Assembly (NCBI GenBank): GCA_001642005.1
Contig: LWCA01000279.1
Coordinates: forward strand, 1 to 34,321
Source of the DNA: Intoshia linei
Taxonomy: Eukaryota > Orthonectida > Rhopaluridae
Reading direction: 5' to 3'
DNA: 34,321 nucleotides
Shown: positions 22,835 through 33,649 of the stretch, piece by piece
Position numbering within the stretch: position 1 is the stretch's first letter
Layout: each line of letters begins with the position of its first letter
Translations under genes and position numbers: made by a program
Notes under the pieces: model-generated
Seen by the model: only the letters and a program-made list of their open reading frames with translations
Told to the model about the DNA's origin: nothing
Database searches by the model: none

Positions 22835-23559
22835 TATAAATAATTAAATTTTTAAATAAAGCTGGATTTTCGAATAAGAATAAATAGAGTAGAATATGAT
22901 ATGATATATGATAATTATAGAGCAATAAAAAATCAAAATAAATATAATCATTGCATTTAGATTATATAATAATTTTCCTTGTAATCCCGTCAATTTACTG
23001 TTACCATCCAACATCTGTATAGACGGCGCTATTACAGGTCTGAATTACACGACGAAGTGTTTCAGGAAGACTTTTATAAGTTAGTTAAGTAAGAAAGTTA
23101 TAAGTTACAATCCAAAAGTATACATCATTTATTCAAAAATTTAAATTTTTAATTTCATTATCTACATATAATTGCTTGAGTTATGGCAGTTATGACGCCA
23201 ATTAAGAAAAAGGGAAAAGCGCAAAAAAACCTTAAAATTCAAAAAGGGTAGATGCTTTTACGGTCATCTTTTCATGGGTTTTCAAGTACCCTCAAGATAA
23301 GCAAATTTTGTCGAATAGAAAAGCCCAAATATATATTAGTGGTGTCAATTTTAGTAGTTTTTTTAGAAATTTTATGGTGTAGAAACGGATAAAGTGGCGT
23401 ATGATAGTTTTATGGCTTCACTGAAAATAATGATGTAAATTAACTTAATTATGTAATGGTTCGAAGATATCGGTCTGATTAAACACAAGGTAAGGTTATA
23501 ACCCTGCAGTTCAAGGTCCATTATAAAAGTATTGTAAATCATGGTCAAGCTCGACGGAT
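22835..23559. other. Stretch without an identified gene
   Basis: Short open stretches occur, for example a frame beginning near 23182 (MAVMTPIKKKGKAQKN) and a second at about 23250-23370 (DAFTVIFSWVFKYPQDKQ), in DNA less A+T-biased than its neighbours. They lie just upstream of the viral L remnant and could be further decayed viral or transposon sequence, but I cannot assign them. Confidence 0.25.
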
Positions 23560-24240
23560 GACTTTGGCAAAAAAAGACTAATGGTTAGATTGATCTTCTT
23601 AGATGCAAGTTTGGGTGGTTTGTGTGGTGTGGCACTCACTAGATTTGCTATAAGTCCATTTCCTGATCCAATTACTGAATCCTTAACTTTTTGGACGTTA
23701 TTAAAGGATTAACTCACTAGATCCTGATATAGTTAGAATATCGATTGAGGCTGGAAACCCTCAGATTAAAATTTTTGAATTCAGTGATTTCAATTTGTTA
23801 GAAACTCCATCTGCTTTAAACACAATAGGATATAGCAGCCCTGTTACTCTCATTAAGAATCAAGTAAAATTGAATCTTCAACAAAACTCTCATAAGATAA
23901 AAAACAAAGAAATTAAGGAATGTATTGAGATGACAAGAGGACATGAAAGTGACTACATACAGTATTTTAGTAGTATTACACCTTTGTTTCCTAGATTTTT
24001 GAGTACATTTTATCAAGCCACCATATTTGGACATATTAATAGTATTTACGGTCTGTTACAAAATGTATTTATTGGATGACTCAGACTTATTACAAATGAC
24101 CATTGGTGGTGAACTTGTAAACGTTAGGTTTGGCGTTGCTAAAACAGTTTGGGACACTGCGACTACTCAGAATATACTATTTTGGGCCAAAATCTTTAAA
24201 AAATCAATGATTATGACGCTCTAAGATGTATTGCAAAAAT
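23560..24240 (+). pseudogene. Endogenous viral element: mononegavirus (rhabdovirus-like) L polymerase fragment
   Basis: L is the large RNA-dependent RNA polymerase of non-segmented negative-strand RNA viruses. Two consecutive blocks are visible in different frames. 23580-23705 includes LDASLGGLCG, FPDPITESLTFW. 23710-24080 includes EAGNPQIKIFEFSDF, SSPVTLIK and FPRFLSTFYQATIFG. These are hallmark words of the L region downstream of the polymerase core. The frame changes at ~23706 and is interrupted again at ~24065; in-frame stops close both blocks. A further open stretch to ~24224 may or may not belong to it. There is no start codon, so no functional enzyme can be made. Arthropod genomes commonly hold such non-retroviral insertions. 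A hAT MITE and a mobile-element remnant follow directly. Confidence 0.8.
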
Positions 24241-24256
24241 GAATATCGATCTAGAG

Positions 24257-24573
24257 CAGGGGTCGGCAACCAGTGGGCCAAAAGTGAACCACAAAATAAT
24301 TTTGGTGGCCCTATGAGTAAATGTGTGAATTATTTATTTTTAAATTTTTCAACTTTAAAACACCGTTTTAAACATTTTCTACTATAATTTTCTCATTATC
24401 ATCTTAATACAGAATTTTCAGATCGTCCCGAATTTTATTTTGTTGAATATACAGAAACGATTCTCTTTAGTTAAAATTGAAATCTATGATGTGTAAATTT
24501 TCAAAAACGGGGCCAATATAATTTTTTGATATAAAAAAGTGGCCCACGAGATGCAAAAGGTTACCGACCCCTT
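24257..24573. mobile_element. hAT-like MITE (317 bp)
   Basis: The left end CAGGGGTCGGCAACCAGTGG is paired with an inverted right end ending GGTTACCGACCCCTT. Flanks ATCTAGAG (24249-24256) and CTCTAGAG (24574-24581) are an 8-bp target duplication with one difference. The interior is non-coding with subterminal GTGGCCC words, typical of hAT MITEs. It separates the viral remnant from the next coding remnant. Confidence 0.85.
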
Positions 24574-24589
24574 CTCTAGAGAATGGATG

Positions 24590-26210
24590 TTATAAAATTA
24601 CATTCCAAAACTTTTCGAATCGATTTTGCTGCAGGTTATTACTTTGAATATATTTTTAATAAAAATAAAATTTCATCAAGAAAAAATGTCTTACAACGAA
24701 TATTATGTTTGAAAGGAAAAAAAAGCACATGTTTTCACAATAGTTTCACATGAATTGCATGAAATATATATTAAAACCGGACTTAATATTATTGGAAAAA
24801 CGAGAATTGAACATAAATTAAAAAATTTTTTAGAAAAACTACCAAATATATTTGATATACAAAATCAAATCAAACTAAATCTATTAAAGAAGATTTAAAT
24901 TTCTTAGAAAGTCAAAAAATGGGGATTGGATATATAGCTGGACCATTTACCGTTAATCATCCATATATCCGACAGATATTTAAACGCGTTCATAAACCAA
25001 ATAAAATTCAACTGAAAAGATAAAAAGTAACATAAAAAACAAGATTTTGAATATGAGGAAAATGTTCCTAAATCAGATAATGGAGATATAGATATGAAAA
25101 ATTTAAGTACATTATGTGGCAAATACAAAATAGGATCTGTCATGGTATATTAGAAGATATATTTGATATTTGTAATTTATTCATATTCTCAGTATGGACA
25201 AATAAACGCGATCAGTTTACAAAAAATTTTCATTATTTAAAAAATATAATATCGGATAAAAAAATGAGTCAACATTTTGATGGTCGTCGATGTAAAAATT
25301 GTCAAATCAAGTAGTTGAGGAATTGGTGATATGCGTCTAATATGAAGAAAATGGAAGCATTTCAATTGATGTTAATCATTTAAAAAATGGAACTGCAGCC
25401 ACAATTTTCTGTGCTATAAAAGATACCATCGAAATGTATGATGTAGCAGAAAATATTTGCATGATTATATGCGATACATGCAACGTCAATACAGGGGGAA
25501 AAATGGGGTGATAAAAATGTTAAATGATAACGTATTCCAAGAAAATATTGAATATTATGGCTGCCAGCGTCATATTTTAGATAGATTGTTAAGAATATAT
25601 ATGGATGAAATTTTGTGTCCTAATGCTATCAGTCCGAATATCAATTATGAATTTGTATCATGGTTAATTTCAAATTACAATAGAAAAATTGAATTGTACA
25701 TAGGAGAAATTGATATACCAAAAGGTGGAAATTGGTATATGGATGACTATGCTGAATTAGAAAAACTGTGTAAAGCATATAAAGTATTGAAAAATACTGG
25801 AAAAATAGTTGAAATTAAATGGAAGAAATTACCGAATATGTCAATGCCAGATGGAACATCCGCGCTAATTTAGCATTAATGGCATATATTTTGGGTTTTA
25901 GAAACATAAGTTTGGCAGAATGTTGTAATTTTGTTTTAAATATTTGGTTTGATGCATGGAAAAAATGTGTATCAATAATATACCAATTAAAAATGTATAA
26001 GAACTAATTATGTCTCTTAAAGGGAAAAAAATGCATTTTTTTTCTTAATAAACACAAATATACATCTCAACCGAAATTGGACGTACGGTTGACAAATGAG
26101 GTAGCTGAGCGATTTCTCTCAAGGCTAAATATTTTAAAAGATCGCTCCAGAAATATTTCAAATTTAAGAAAGAAACTAATTCTCGATGTGTATTAGAAGT
26201 TGATCTTTTT
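24590..26210 (+). pseudogene. Frameshifted coding remnant of a mobile-element-type protein family
   Basis: Pieces of one protein read along the plus strand in alternating frames. In order: FRIDFAAGYYFEYIF (~24610), a block with GIGYIAGPFTVNHPYIRQIF (~24920-25020), SQHFDGRRCKN (~25270), CDTCNVNTG (~25475), GCQRHILDRLLRIYMDE with SPNINYEFVSWLI (25457-25873), IKWKKLPN, then VNARWNIRANLALMAYILG (25819-26007), and a tail with LTNEVAERFLSRLNIL (~26085-26190). The order (FDGR, CDTxNxNTG, C-RHILD, K-LPN-ARWN) matches, from memory, a large multicopy arthropod/cnidarian family that behaves like a transposable-element gene. I cannot name a superfamily. At least four frame changes and several stops mean it is dead. 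Confidence 0.55.
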
Positions 26211-27480
26211 TAATTGATAAATTCATTTATACTTTTGGTTTTTTTCATTTTATTTTAATAATTTACTATTTTAGATTTTCTATTATGTGTATTGTACACT
26301 GTATTATAATATTATTATGGAAGACAGGAATCTAAACAATTATAATTTAATTTAGAATACATAAATAATTACAATTAAATATTGTCATACTTACATATTT
26401 TTAATTATGAGAATATGAATACAGAGTGGATTTATAGTGTATTTAAGTTATATTAGGTATAATTCGTATTCGCTTTATTATTAAAAATTTTAGTTTCTAT
26501 TAAATTAAGATTAGAAAAACCCTTTTCTGGAAATCGTTATATTTTTTTAATTGGATTTGTGGGTCTTACAAGTATTACACCTCTGTTCGATTTCTTTCTC
26601 TGTTTCACTCAAAAATAAGTCATCAAAAAATAAAAATATTTCGTGTAATATTCATATTTGTTGTTAAATTTGATATATCAATTAATGAGAATTCAGATAA
26701 TAAACTATTTTTCAATATTTTTTACGAAAATCTTTACTTGCAGTGCGCAACTCGACCACCAACGTTTGCGAAAAAATAAAAGTCACATAGTACTCTAAAT
26801 ATAAATACTAGCTTAATTTTTACTAAGGCTAAGAGAAATTCGCAAAATTTCTACTTTTTGAAACACCCTAGTAACCATCTATTTAAGACATTGATACACA
26901 AAAAGATTTAGAAACAATAATTTCTAATAGTTAGTCGAGATTGAGCTTTTATCGCAAATTTTATTTTCAGAAATTGACTCATTCATAGTATATAACAGTC
27001 GAAGTCGTAGTCGAAGTCGTAGTCGAAGTATATAACAGTCAAGCTAGTATATGAAATATAATTACAGAAAGATTATAATGTGAAATATAACAGAAGCCTA
27101 CAAAAAATAACGACACATCGTTACAGGTAGCGACCATTACATCTTATTATTGTTTATGGCGTATTAAAGAATACATTTAAGTAATAAGTTTAAAAATACA
27201 TAAGTAATACATTTACTTTTATTGAATTTGATACTATGCTTAGGTATTTTCGGAATTCATTTTTTCGTATTGCTTTTCCAAGGCTGAATAAAATAAGAAT
27301 TTTGGTAAATGACAACACAATTTCTAAATTTAATTTATAATAACATTCAAACATGTAAGTGAGTCAAGTTTTACAATTAATTAAAGGGTTCGAGGAAAAT
27401 TTAATAAAATATTGAATAAAACTAAATTTTGGTATGAACATAAAATAATCACTACCATATATAATGCCACAAAAGTAATA
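26211..27480. other. Gene-free A+T-rich stretch with dispersed repeats
   Basis: No exon seen. 26921-26984 is a copy of the repeat found at 12721-12785 in the NACHT/WD gene. At 27001-27026 the 12-bp word GTCGAAGTCGTA is repeated twice plus a partial copy, bracketed by direct copies of AGTATATAACAGTC (26987-27000 and 27027-27040). Confidence 0.5.
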
Positions 27481-27548
27481 CAGTAAAACCTCCGTTATTC
27501 GCCCAAAATGAAATTTGAAATATTGGGCAAATAACGGACGTTATACTG
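27481..27548. mobile_element. 68-bp pogo-like MITE
   Basis: Nearly the whole element is an inverted repeat. The left arm begins CAGTAAAACCTCCGTTATTC; the right arm, reversed, begins CAGTATAACGTCCGTTATTT. Both run on into GCCCAA. TA flanks both ends (27479-27480 and 27549-27550). The termini are close to those of the 834-bp element at 5963-6796, so the two probably used the same transposase. Confidence 0.85.
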
Positions 27549-27639
27549 TACTTCATTTCAAGTTATTTGAATTCTATTTTTAAATAGCGTATATATTTTT
27601 TCAAGTTTTCCAACTTGTTTGATTCTAAAAAAAAAGGAA

Positions 27640-27775
27640 AATTGGGGTTTTTGCCCCGTAAGATGTGAGTTTGGGAGGTTGAAATTTATCTTATTATATG
27701 TCCCGGAAAAAACTAATTGAAATGTGGACTTTATAAAATTCTAAGACTGGTAGTTATTTCAATGAAGTGGAACAC
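27640..27775. repeat. Internal fragment of the pogo-like family
   Basis: This block is recognisably related to 6480-6600 within the pogo-like element. Shared words include GTAAGATGTGAGTTT versus ATAAGATGTTAGTTT, GAAATGTGGA and AAAATTCTAAGAC. It lies 90 bp past the 68-bp MITE and overlaps the start of the ORF at 27717. Confidence 0.6.
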
Positions 27776-28214
27776 ACACACAAAGAAATATTGCGTAGCA
27801 TATTCTTTAAGTAAGGAAGGATTGTCAGTTCTGTTTAATTTGAACATTCGGAGAAGATTTGAAAAAAATTCAAATACAGATTTAGAATTCTTTCGCATGA
27901 ATTGTCATTATATAATGTGTAATTCCAATCTTAAATTTTGTCTTTTAAAACGAATAGAAAAACATCCAAATGATGAAAATATATTTATTGAGAATTTTCT
28001 CATTGTAGAGAATGTCATTGTCATTGTATCTCATTGTATTTTCTCATTTTCAGAAAGTAGATATAGATGGGGAGATAAGTTGTCACACGATATAAGAGTT
28101 GGTTTATCTCAAACAAAACCAAATATGATAAACTTGTTTACGATAAACAACAAAAAAAGTATCATTAATTATATCATCAGTGATGAATCATCACAAGTTT
28201 ATTATTTAAATTAA
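27717..28214 (+). CDS. Unidentified 165-codon ORF, possibly a terminal exon
   Basis: This is the longest unexplained open frame in the right half of the window. The first ~20 codons lie in pogo-family repeat sequence, so the annotated start is unlikely to be the original one. An AG at 27796-27797 could be an acceptor for an exon beginning AYSLSKEGLSVLFNLN. Later residues (GLSQTKPNMINLFTINN, YIISDESSQVYYLN) have a WD-repeat-like feel, with alternating hydrophobic strands and a charged turn. I found no defining motif. Codon use is as A+T-rich as the flanks. A small frame after the TTTGCAG at 28711-28717 (GVLDIIDLGNECAKFKK) might be a further exon, but the phase does not fit the GT at 28196. Identity unknown. 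Confidence 0.35.
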   Translation: MKCGLYKILRLVVISMKWNTHTKKYCVAYSLSKEGLSVLFNLNIRRRFEKNSNTDLEFFRMNCHYIMCNSNLKFCLLKRIEKHPNDENIFIENFLIVENVIVIVSHCIFSFSESRYRWGDKLSHDIRVGLSQTKPNMINLFTINNKKSIINYIISDESSQVYYLN

Positions 28215-28967
28215 AATATTTTTTTAATTAAATTAACTAACAATAAATAATATATATAAATAATAATAACATAATATATGACAATTTTCTTAAAATATTA
28301 TTTTAAATATAAAATTTTTTATACAAATAGCTATAAAGATGCGTAAAATTATCGTCTAGCTAATCATGAACGCCGAATTGATAAAAAACCGATTCCAATG
28401 AGAAAACTGAATAAATATAAATTAAAAATTAATTGTTATAGAAATAATTATTACTATGAAATTTACTATGCAAAATAACTTAAATTTTGCTCATTATTCA
28501 TATTTTAAAGTGCTTTGCCCCAGGGTTTTTTTAAATCCTTTTTATATAATTTTTTGATAATTGTGTATATTCAACCCCATCTTCCACATATTGGATGGCA
28601 ATTTTGTATTTTCGCAAAAAAGTGAAAAAATTCACACCCCTAATGTATATAATTTAAATCTCAATAAAATAAGATTTTTAAGTTGAATTTTAAGGTATCA
28701 TTTTTTATTTTTGCAGGAGTGTTGGATATAATTGATCTGGGTAACGAGTGTGCTAAATTTAAAAAAGAGAAACCCTGTTTTATACAAAAGACATAATACT
28801 AATATGAGATTTGTAATGTATATATTAATTAGGTGAAGTCTTAAAATTCATTTAATATCAATAAAAACATTTAAGTTCACTTGGTATATATTTATTTCTT
28901 TTTAAACACGTCACTAATTTTTAATTGATAGTTTTTTGTTATGCTAATGCATCTCGAATATCATATA
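28215..28967. other. Intergenic stretch with one isolated exon-like frame
   Basis: Mostly A+T-rich filler. After a pyrimidine-rich TTTTTGCAG ending at 28717 there is a 26-codon plus-strand frame (GVLDIIDLGNECAKFKKEKP...) that ends in a stop at about 28796. No partner exon could be joined in phase. The 3' untranslated region of the minus-strand SDR gene should lie in the upper part. Confidence 0.3.
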
Positions 28968-31148
28968 TTAATAATTCAAAACCAGCGAGGTGAACAGGAG
29001 CATTATCTAGTGGTTAAAGGATTTTTATTTTAAATTTAAATCTCTACCTTTCTTTTTATTGAATTGTTCATAGTTAACAATAGAAAAAACATAAAATTAT
29101 AATTTGTTCAAAGTAGCAATGTTCGAACTTAAGGATGTTCAGATTATGCAGAAAAGACTGTATTTGTGTTAGAATATTAAATATGATGTGTAACTTCAAA
29201 AAAATAATGAAAAATTTTTTCATTATTGAATTTCATACATAGACATAAACATAAACAAAATGAACCCTAAAGTTCTTTTAAATCCTATAATTTCTCAAAA
29301 TATAAAATATCCTACCCTTTACATTTTGATATACAAATATTGCCTCAGTATATGATTTTTTAACATCAACTATTAATTTAGAAAATGGCCCCGTTTTATG
29401 GACAATGTCCATTGGACATGAATATAATAATTATAATTTTTAACAATAAAATACTACCGCAATGAAATGAAGGAAATATCCGTTCGTCCAGCCATTCGTA
29501 CAAAGTCCAATAGAATTTAAAACATTATTAACTACAGTATCATGAGTAGGGACCAATATTGATTCTTTTGTCTGACCACTGATATTTCCTACCATCATTC
29601 CAGGGCAAATACACTAAAACTTTAACATATATAATTTACAATTATATCTTAATGTTAAATTAATAATTATAACTAAAGTATTAATATTATTAATATTAAT
29701 ATCATTCTTATATAATTGTGTATAAAAAGAGTAAAATTTACCCATAAATGTACATTTTACATTCATGTGATTGTGACACGTAAAAATTGTAATTATCGAA
29801 CACTGGGTTCGAGTATTCGAAATTTAACTAATTATAAAAGATTCAACAAGTATAATGAGCGTCATATATAATTCATTAGTAATATATACCTCTACAATGA
29901 TATCAGACTTTCGCAATTCGCAAGCAAGACTAACGCTAAAGTTTTTCAGAAAAGCCTAAATTTTGATAAATATGTAATATTAGCTAATGTATTAATAATA
30001 TATTTTACTAATATATTAATAATAATTATATTTATACAAATTACTTTAGTAGCTGAATAAACTGTTAAATATGGAAGTTCAGTAAAAGCTACTACTGAAC
30101 TTATATTTAAAATAATTCCCTTATTTCTTTTTTTCATTTGTGGTAGCACAATTCGAGTCATCTAAAATCATTATCATATTTTTATCATCTTTTATAATTA
30201 AAAATAAATATAAGTTATTTTTAGATTGAAAACATAATTGAATTGTATGTTTAAATGCATATCATTTAAATATCAAAATAAAGCATAATGTTTTTATATT
30301 GAAAAATATATACTTAAAATTTTTATCAACTATATTACAAAATTATAAAATATTACTAAAACCCCTGACATTGCATTTACATTGACGATATCCATTACTC
30401 TCTGAAATTATTAGACTACATCCAAAGATTTTTATACCTTTTCGGGAAGATTTTCCAATTCTGTATAATCAATAATTCCAACATTGTTAACTAAATTGGA
30501 TATACAATGTATATTGCACAATGTTATACATATTGAGCATATATTATAATATTTATATTTACTCAAAATGGCAATATCTTCAAGTTCTGATAAAGGTGGT
30601 TTAATTTTTAATTCATAAGACATGTAATTTCCATCAGTAAAATTGTATTGTATTATTTTTATTTTAACATTGTATTTTTCTAGATATAATTAATATTCAA
30701 GAATAAAATTGAGGTCAAATTATTCATTTTATTATTTTTTTGGATTATTTTTTATTAATTTTAAAATTACCCAATTCTTGAGAAACTTCATTTAATTTAT
30801 TTAAATTTCTACTGATTAAAACTAAATTTAACCCGTCCTTGGCTAACTAATATATTATATTTAATAATACATACATGTATTATGTAATATTAACTTGATG
30901 ACAGAAAGCGAGTCCCATTCCCGAAGTTGCACCGGTAATAACTAAAATTTCAGTGAAAATTTCATTAATTGAATATTACCTGCCCATTTTCCATGTTTTT
31001 TAATGTTTTCACCTTTAACGCCAAATAACCTCATTATATACTCTTTTGTAGATAATAATATTGTCAATGTTAAAATTACTATCAATAATGTTAATAACAT
31101 TAATGTAAAAATAGCTGATCCACTCAATCCCTCATTCATCTTATACAA
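28968..31148 (-). CDS. Short-chain dehydrogenase/reductase, HSD17B12/let-767-like, 10 exons
   Basis: Members of this SDR group reduce 3-ketoacyl-CoA in very-long-chain fatty acid elongation, or 17-ketosteroids, at the ER membrane. Exons in transcript order: 30980-31148, 30895-30941, 30771-30846, 30563-30679, 30438-30490, 30363-30401, 30045-30161, 29890-29955, 29458-29613, 28968-29006. They sum to 879 nt (292 aa) with all phases compatible. A hydrophobic N-terminal segment (SAIFTLMLLTLLIVILTLTI) precedes the NADP-binding TGATSGMG (59-66), INNVG (137-141), NVNAMSG, catalytic ILNISS with Ser189, and YSATK with Tyr202 and Lys206. The Ser-Tyr spacing of 13 is normal, so the enzyme should be active. 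Introns run from 36 to 451 nt. The start could be Met1 or Met4. The last exon is the least certain: the phase-compatible reading gives only MLLFTSLVLNY after Ile. Confidence 0.9.
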
Positions 31149-32475
31149 ATGAGAAATATATTTAAAGAATATATAATTTGTTTACCTTGATAATTTTGAA
31201 AAGTAAGCAAAAACTTTATGTATCATAAAAATAGAGGTATCGTGGATATAATTTTTAGTAATGCGCATTTCATCCAAATAGTCTGCAACGTAGTGCCTAC
31301 GCATGGGCATTGACCATAATGAGAGTAAAAAAATAAAGATCTGATTATTTTTATGTTCATTTAAGAATGTAGTTCTCAACGAGCGAAATAATCTAAACCA
31401 GCGGTGCTTAACCTTTTTGAGGCCATGTTCCAAAAAAGTTTTGCCTAAAATTCCATGGCCCACCTTAAAAAAACCTTAAAATATCTACTTTTATGTACAG
31501 GAAAATGCTTTATTTATTTAAATTTTAAAGTATCAAGAAAAGTGTTAAAAAATAATAATCAACAAGTAAATTTAAATGTATACTAGTTAGTGGACTGCCT
31601 TGGCATGGGTATTTGTTGCACAATGAAATTGGTTCAAAAATATTCAATTAATATTATTCACTCAGAGACCATAATAAGTGTGAAATAATGTAAATTCCAA
31701 TTAATCAAAATATTTTGTTTTATTTCAGGTTGATCAGATTAATTTCGAGTGTGTTATATTTTTTTGTGTGGTATAAATCGAGGATGTATCTTATTTAAAG
31801 AATATTGTCACTTTTTTTAATTTGTTATACTTTCTATGCTCCTCATCAATGAAAGGGTTGAAAAGGCTACTTTAAAGAAGACTATCTATAAAATCTAATA
31901 TAATACTTCTATTATAGATTATACAAAAAAATATAATATAGTATAATATGATGAAAAAAAAATACAATTGATTAATTATCATTTCGAGTGTTTTCCTATT
32001 CAATCCTATTTTTCATTAAAAAATAATAATTTTCGATAACACTGTCCAACACTAAAAATGTTTTTCTGAAGTTTTTCATATTATAATACTTAACATGGAA
32101 ATATCTCCAATTCTCTAAAATTTCAGTTTATTTTTCAAGTTAAATATATGAGCTATAAGGTAAACATATTTAAAATTGTTTTTATGAAACAACGTGTAAA
32201 ATTTATTAAATAAATTAAAATTAAATTAATTTTTGTCAATATCACTTGTTTTTTGCATTTATTTGAGTGTTATAAAATTGCTGATAAAATTTGATATATT
32301 TGCAGTATGTATATGAAATTTTTAGGTAAATATCTTATGAATTAATCTATATTTTATTTAGGAAAGATTTAATTGTTGACGAATACTAAAACAATTTGAT
32401 TTTTGTTTATAAAAAAGTTTTTGGTGTACCCATTAGCGCCGATAGTGATTAGACACCAAATATATAATTTAATAC
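31149..32475. other. Stretch between the SDR gene and the mobile-element remnant
   Basis: A hAT-type left end, CAGCGGTGCTTAACCTTTTT, begins at 31399, followed by subterminal CATGGCCCACC at 31452-31462; no matching right end was found. A minus-strand frame at 31182-31463 starts inside this element, so its first third is repeat. The rest (PMRRHYVADYLDEMRITKNY) is unrecognised and cannot be joined in phase to the SDR exon 1. Otherwise nothing seen. Confidence 0.45.
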
Positions 32476-33570
32476 ATGTTACACATGTTAACCAAGTATT
32501 CAAATAATGATCTTTCCATTACATTTTATCAACCAAGATTATCGTCAGAACCACAAAATTATCCAGATGACTGTTTCTTTTGTTTGATTGTTAAAATGAA
32601 TTTCAAATTAAGACATTTACAACGTATGAATGCATACCCTGATATTGTTTCATCAAAAAAGCCTACCAGAACAATTAAAATAAAAAAAACAGTTCTACTG
32701 ATGAATTCTATAAAGATCATTTTAACGATACTGATTATGTTGAAAGTAATTGTCTATCAAAATCAGAAAAAGACAGTATTATATCAGATTTGAATTTATC
32801 TATAGAAAAGTCAGAATATTTAATAAAAAAGTTGAACAAACATAAATTAGTTGAAAAAAATGTTACCTCAACTTTTCACAGATTGAGAAATAGGATTTAT
32901 TCAAGATTTTACAGTGAGAAAGACGGGTTATTATATTTTAACGATGTAGAGCACTTAATAATCGCTTTAAAAATAAAATATAAAGTATCTGACTGGTATT
33001 TATGTATGGATGCATCCACAGATAGCTTAAAAGCAGTATTAATAGATAGTCAACATATCAATATGCCATCCCAATTGCATATTCTACCGAAAAAAAAGAA
33101 TCATATGAAACATTTAAGATTCTCCTTAATCTATTGGAATACAAATGCAACAAATGGAGTATAAATGTGTGATCTAAAAATAGTTACATATTTGACGGGA
33201 ATTCAAAGTGGAAATACATCATACCCTTGTTTTCTATGTCTATTCAATGCGATTAATAGAATTCAACATCATATTACACAAAACTACAAAAAAAGGAATA
33301 TGTTTACTTTGAATTATGATAACTATATCCGTCAGCCATTAGTACCATATAAAAATATATTGTTGCCTTTCTTACATGTGAAATTAGGTTTGTATTATCA
33401 ATTTTTGAAAGCGTTTCAGAAAAAAGGAGCTAAGCCTTACTTGGTTAATTTTATAATAAGATCAATATTACCACGAATTATCAATGAAAAAATTTTAAAA
33501 GTCGTCGTTACTGGACCCAACATAAAAAAATTAAAAAATAGTAAAAAATTATTGTTAATTCTATGAATAA
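32476..33570 (+). pseudogene. Second mobile-element-type coding remnant, frameshifted
   Basis: A single ancestral protein is readable in order through several frames. First an N-terminal DDCFFCLIVKMNF with a CxxC-like pair, then a frame change in the A-run near 32690. Next come SKSEKDSIISDLNLS, LRNRIYSRFYSEKDGLLYFND and VSDWYLCMDASTDSLKAVLI. A change near 33093 gives YETFKILLNLLEYKCNKW. A shift at ~33166 gives CDLKIVTYLTGIQSGNTSYP, CFLC and VPYKNILLPFLHVKLGLYYQ, ending after VTGPNIKKLKN. The DLK-(I/M)V...L-G-QSG-T-YPCFLC signature is, from memory, widespread in a multicopy arthropod family of transposon-like character. It differs from the remnant at 24590-26210. At least three frame changes mark it as a pseudogene. 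It interrupts or borders the minus-strand penta-EF gene. Confidence 0.6.
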
Positions 33571-33649
33571 TATTCATTGAATATACTTCAAAAAATATTC
33601 AGGTTGGAGTTTAACCGTCATACTGTATTTAAGATTTTTAAAAAATTAC

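Noticed and set aside
22985..23022. Possible first exon (MLDGNSKLTGLQGK) of the unrecognised minus-strand gene
   Set aside because: No donor in this frame gives the phase 0 needed to join the exon at 22774-22829.
24904..25143. Minus-strand open frame of 79 codons
   Set aside because: It is antisense to the mobile-element remnant, which shows ordered family motifs on the plus strand.
29800..29825. GGTTCGAGTATTC resembling a tRNA B box
   Set aside because: No A box, acceptor stem or anticodon arm could be placed at the correct distance.
31729..31772. Plus-strand exon-like piece VDQINFECVIFFCV after TTTCAG, resembling a C-terminal EF-hand helix
   Set aside because: It is on the opposite strand to the penta-EF exons and has no partner in phase. 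Similarity over 14 residues is within chance.
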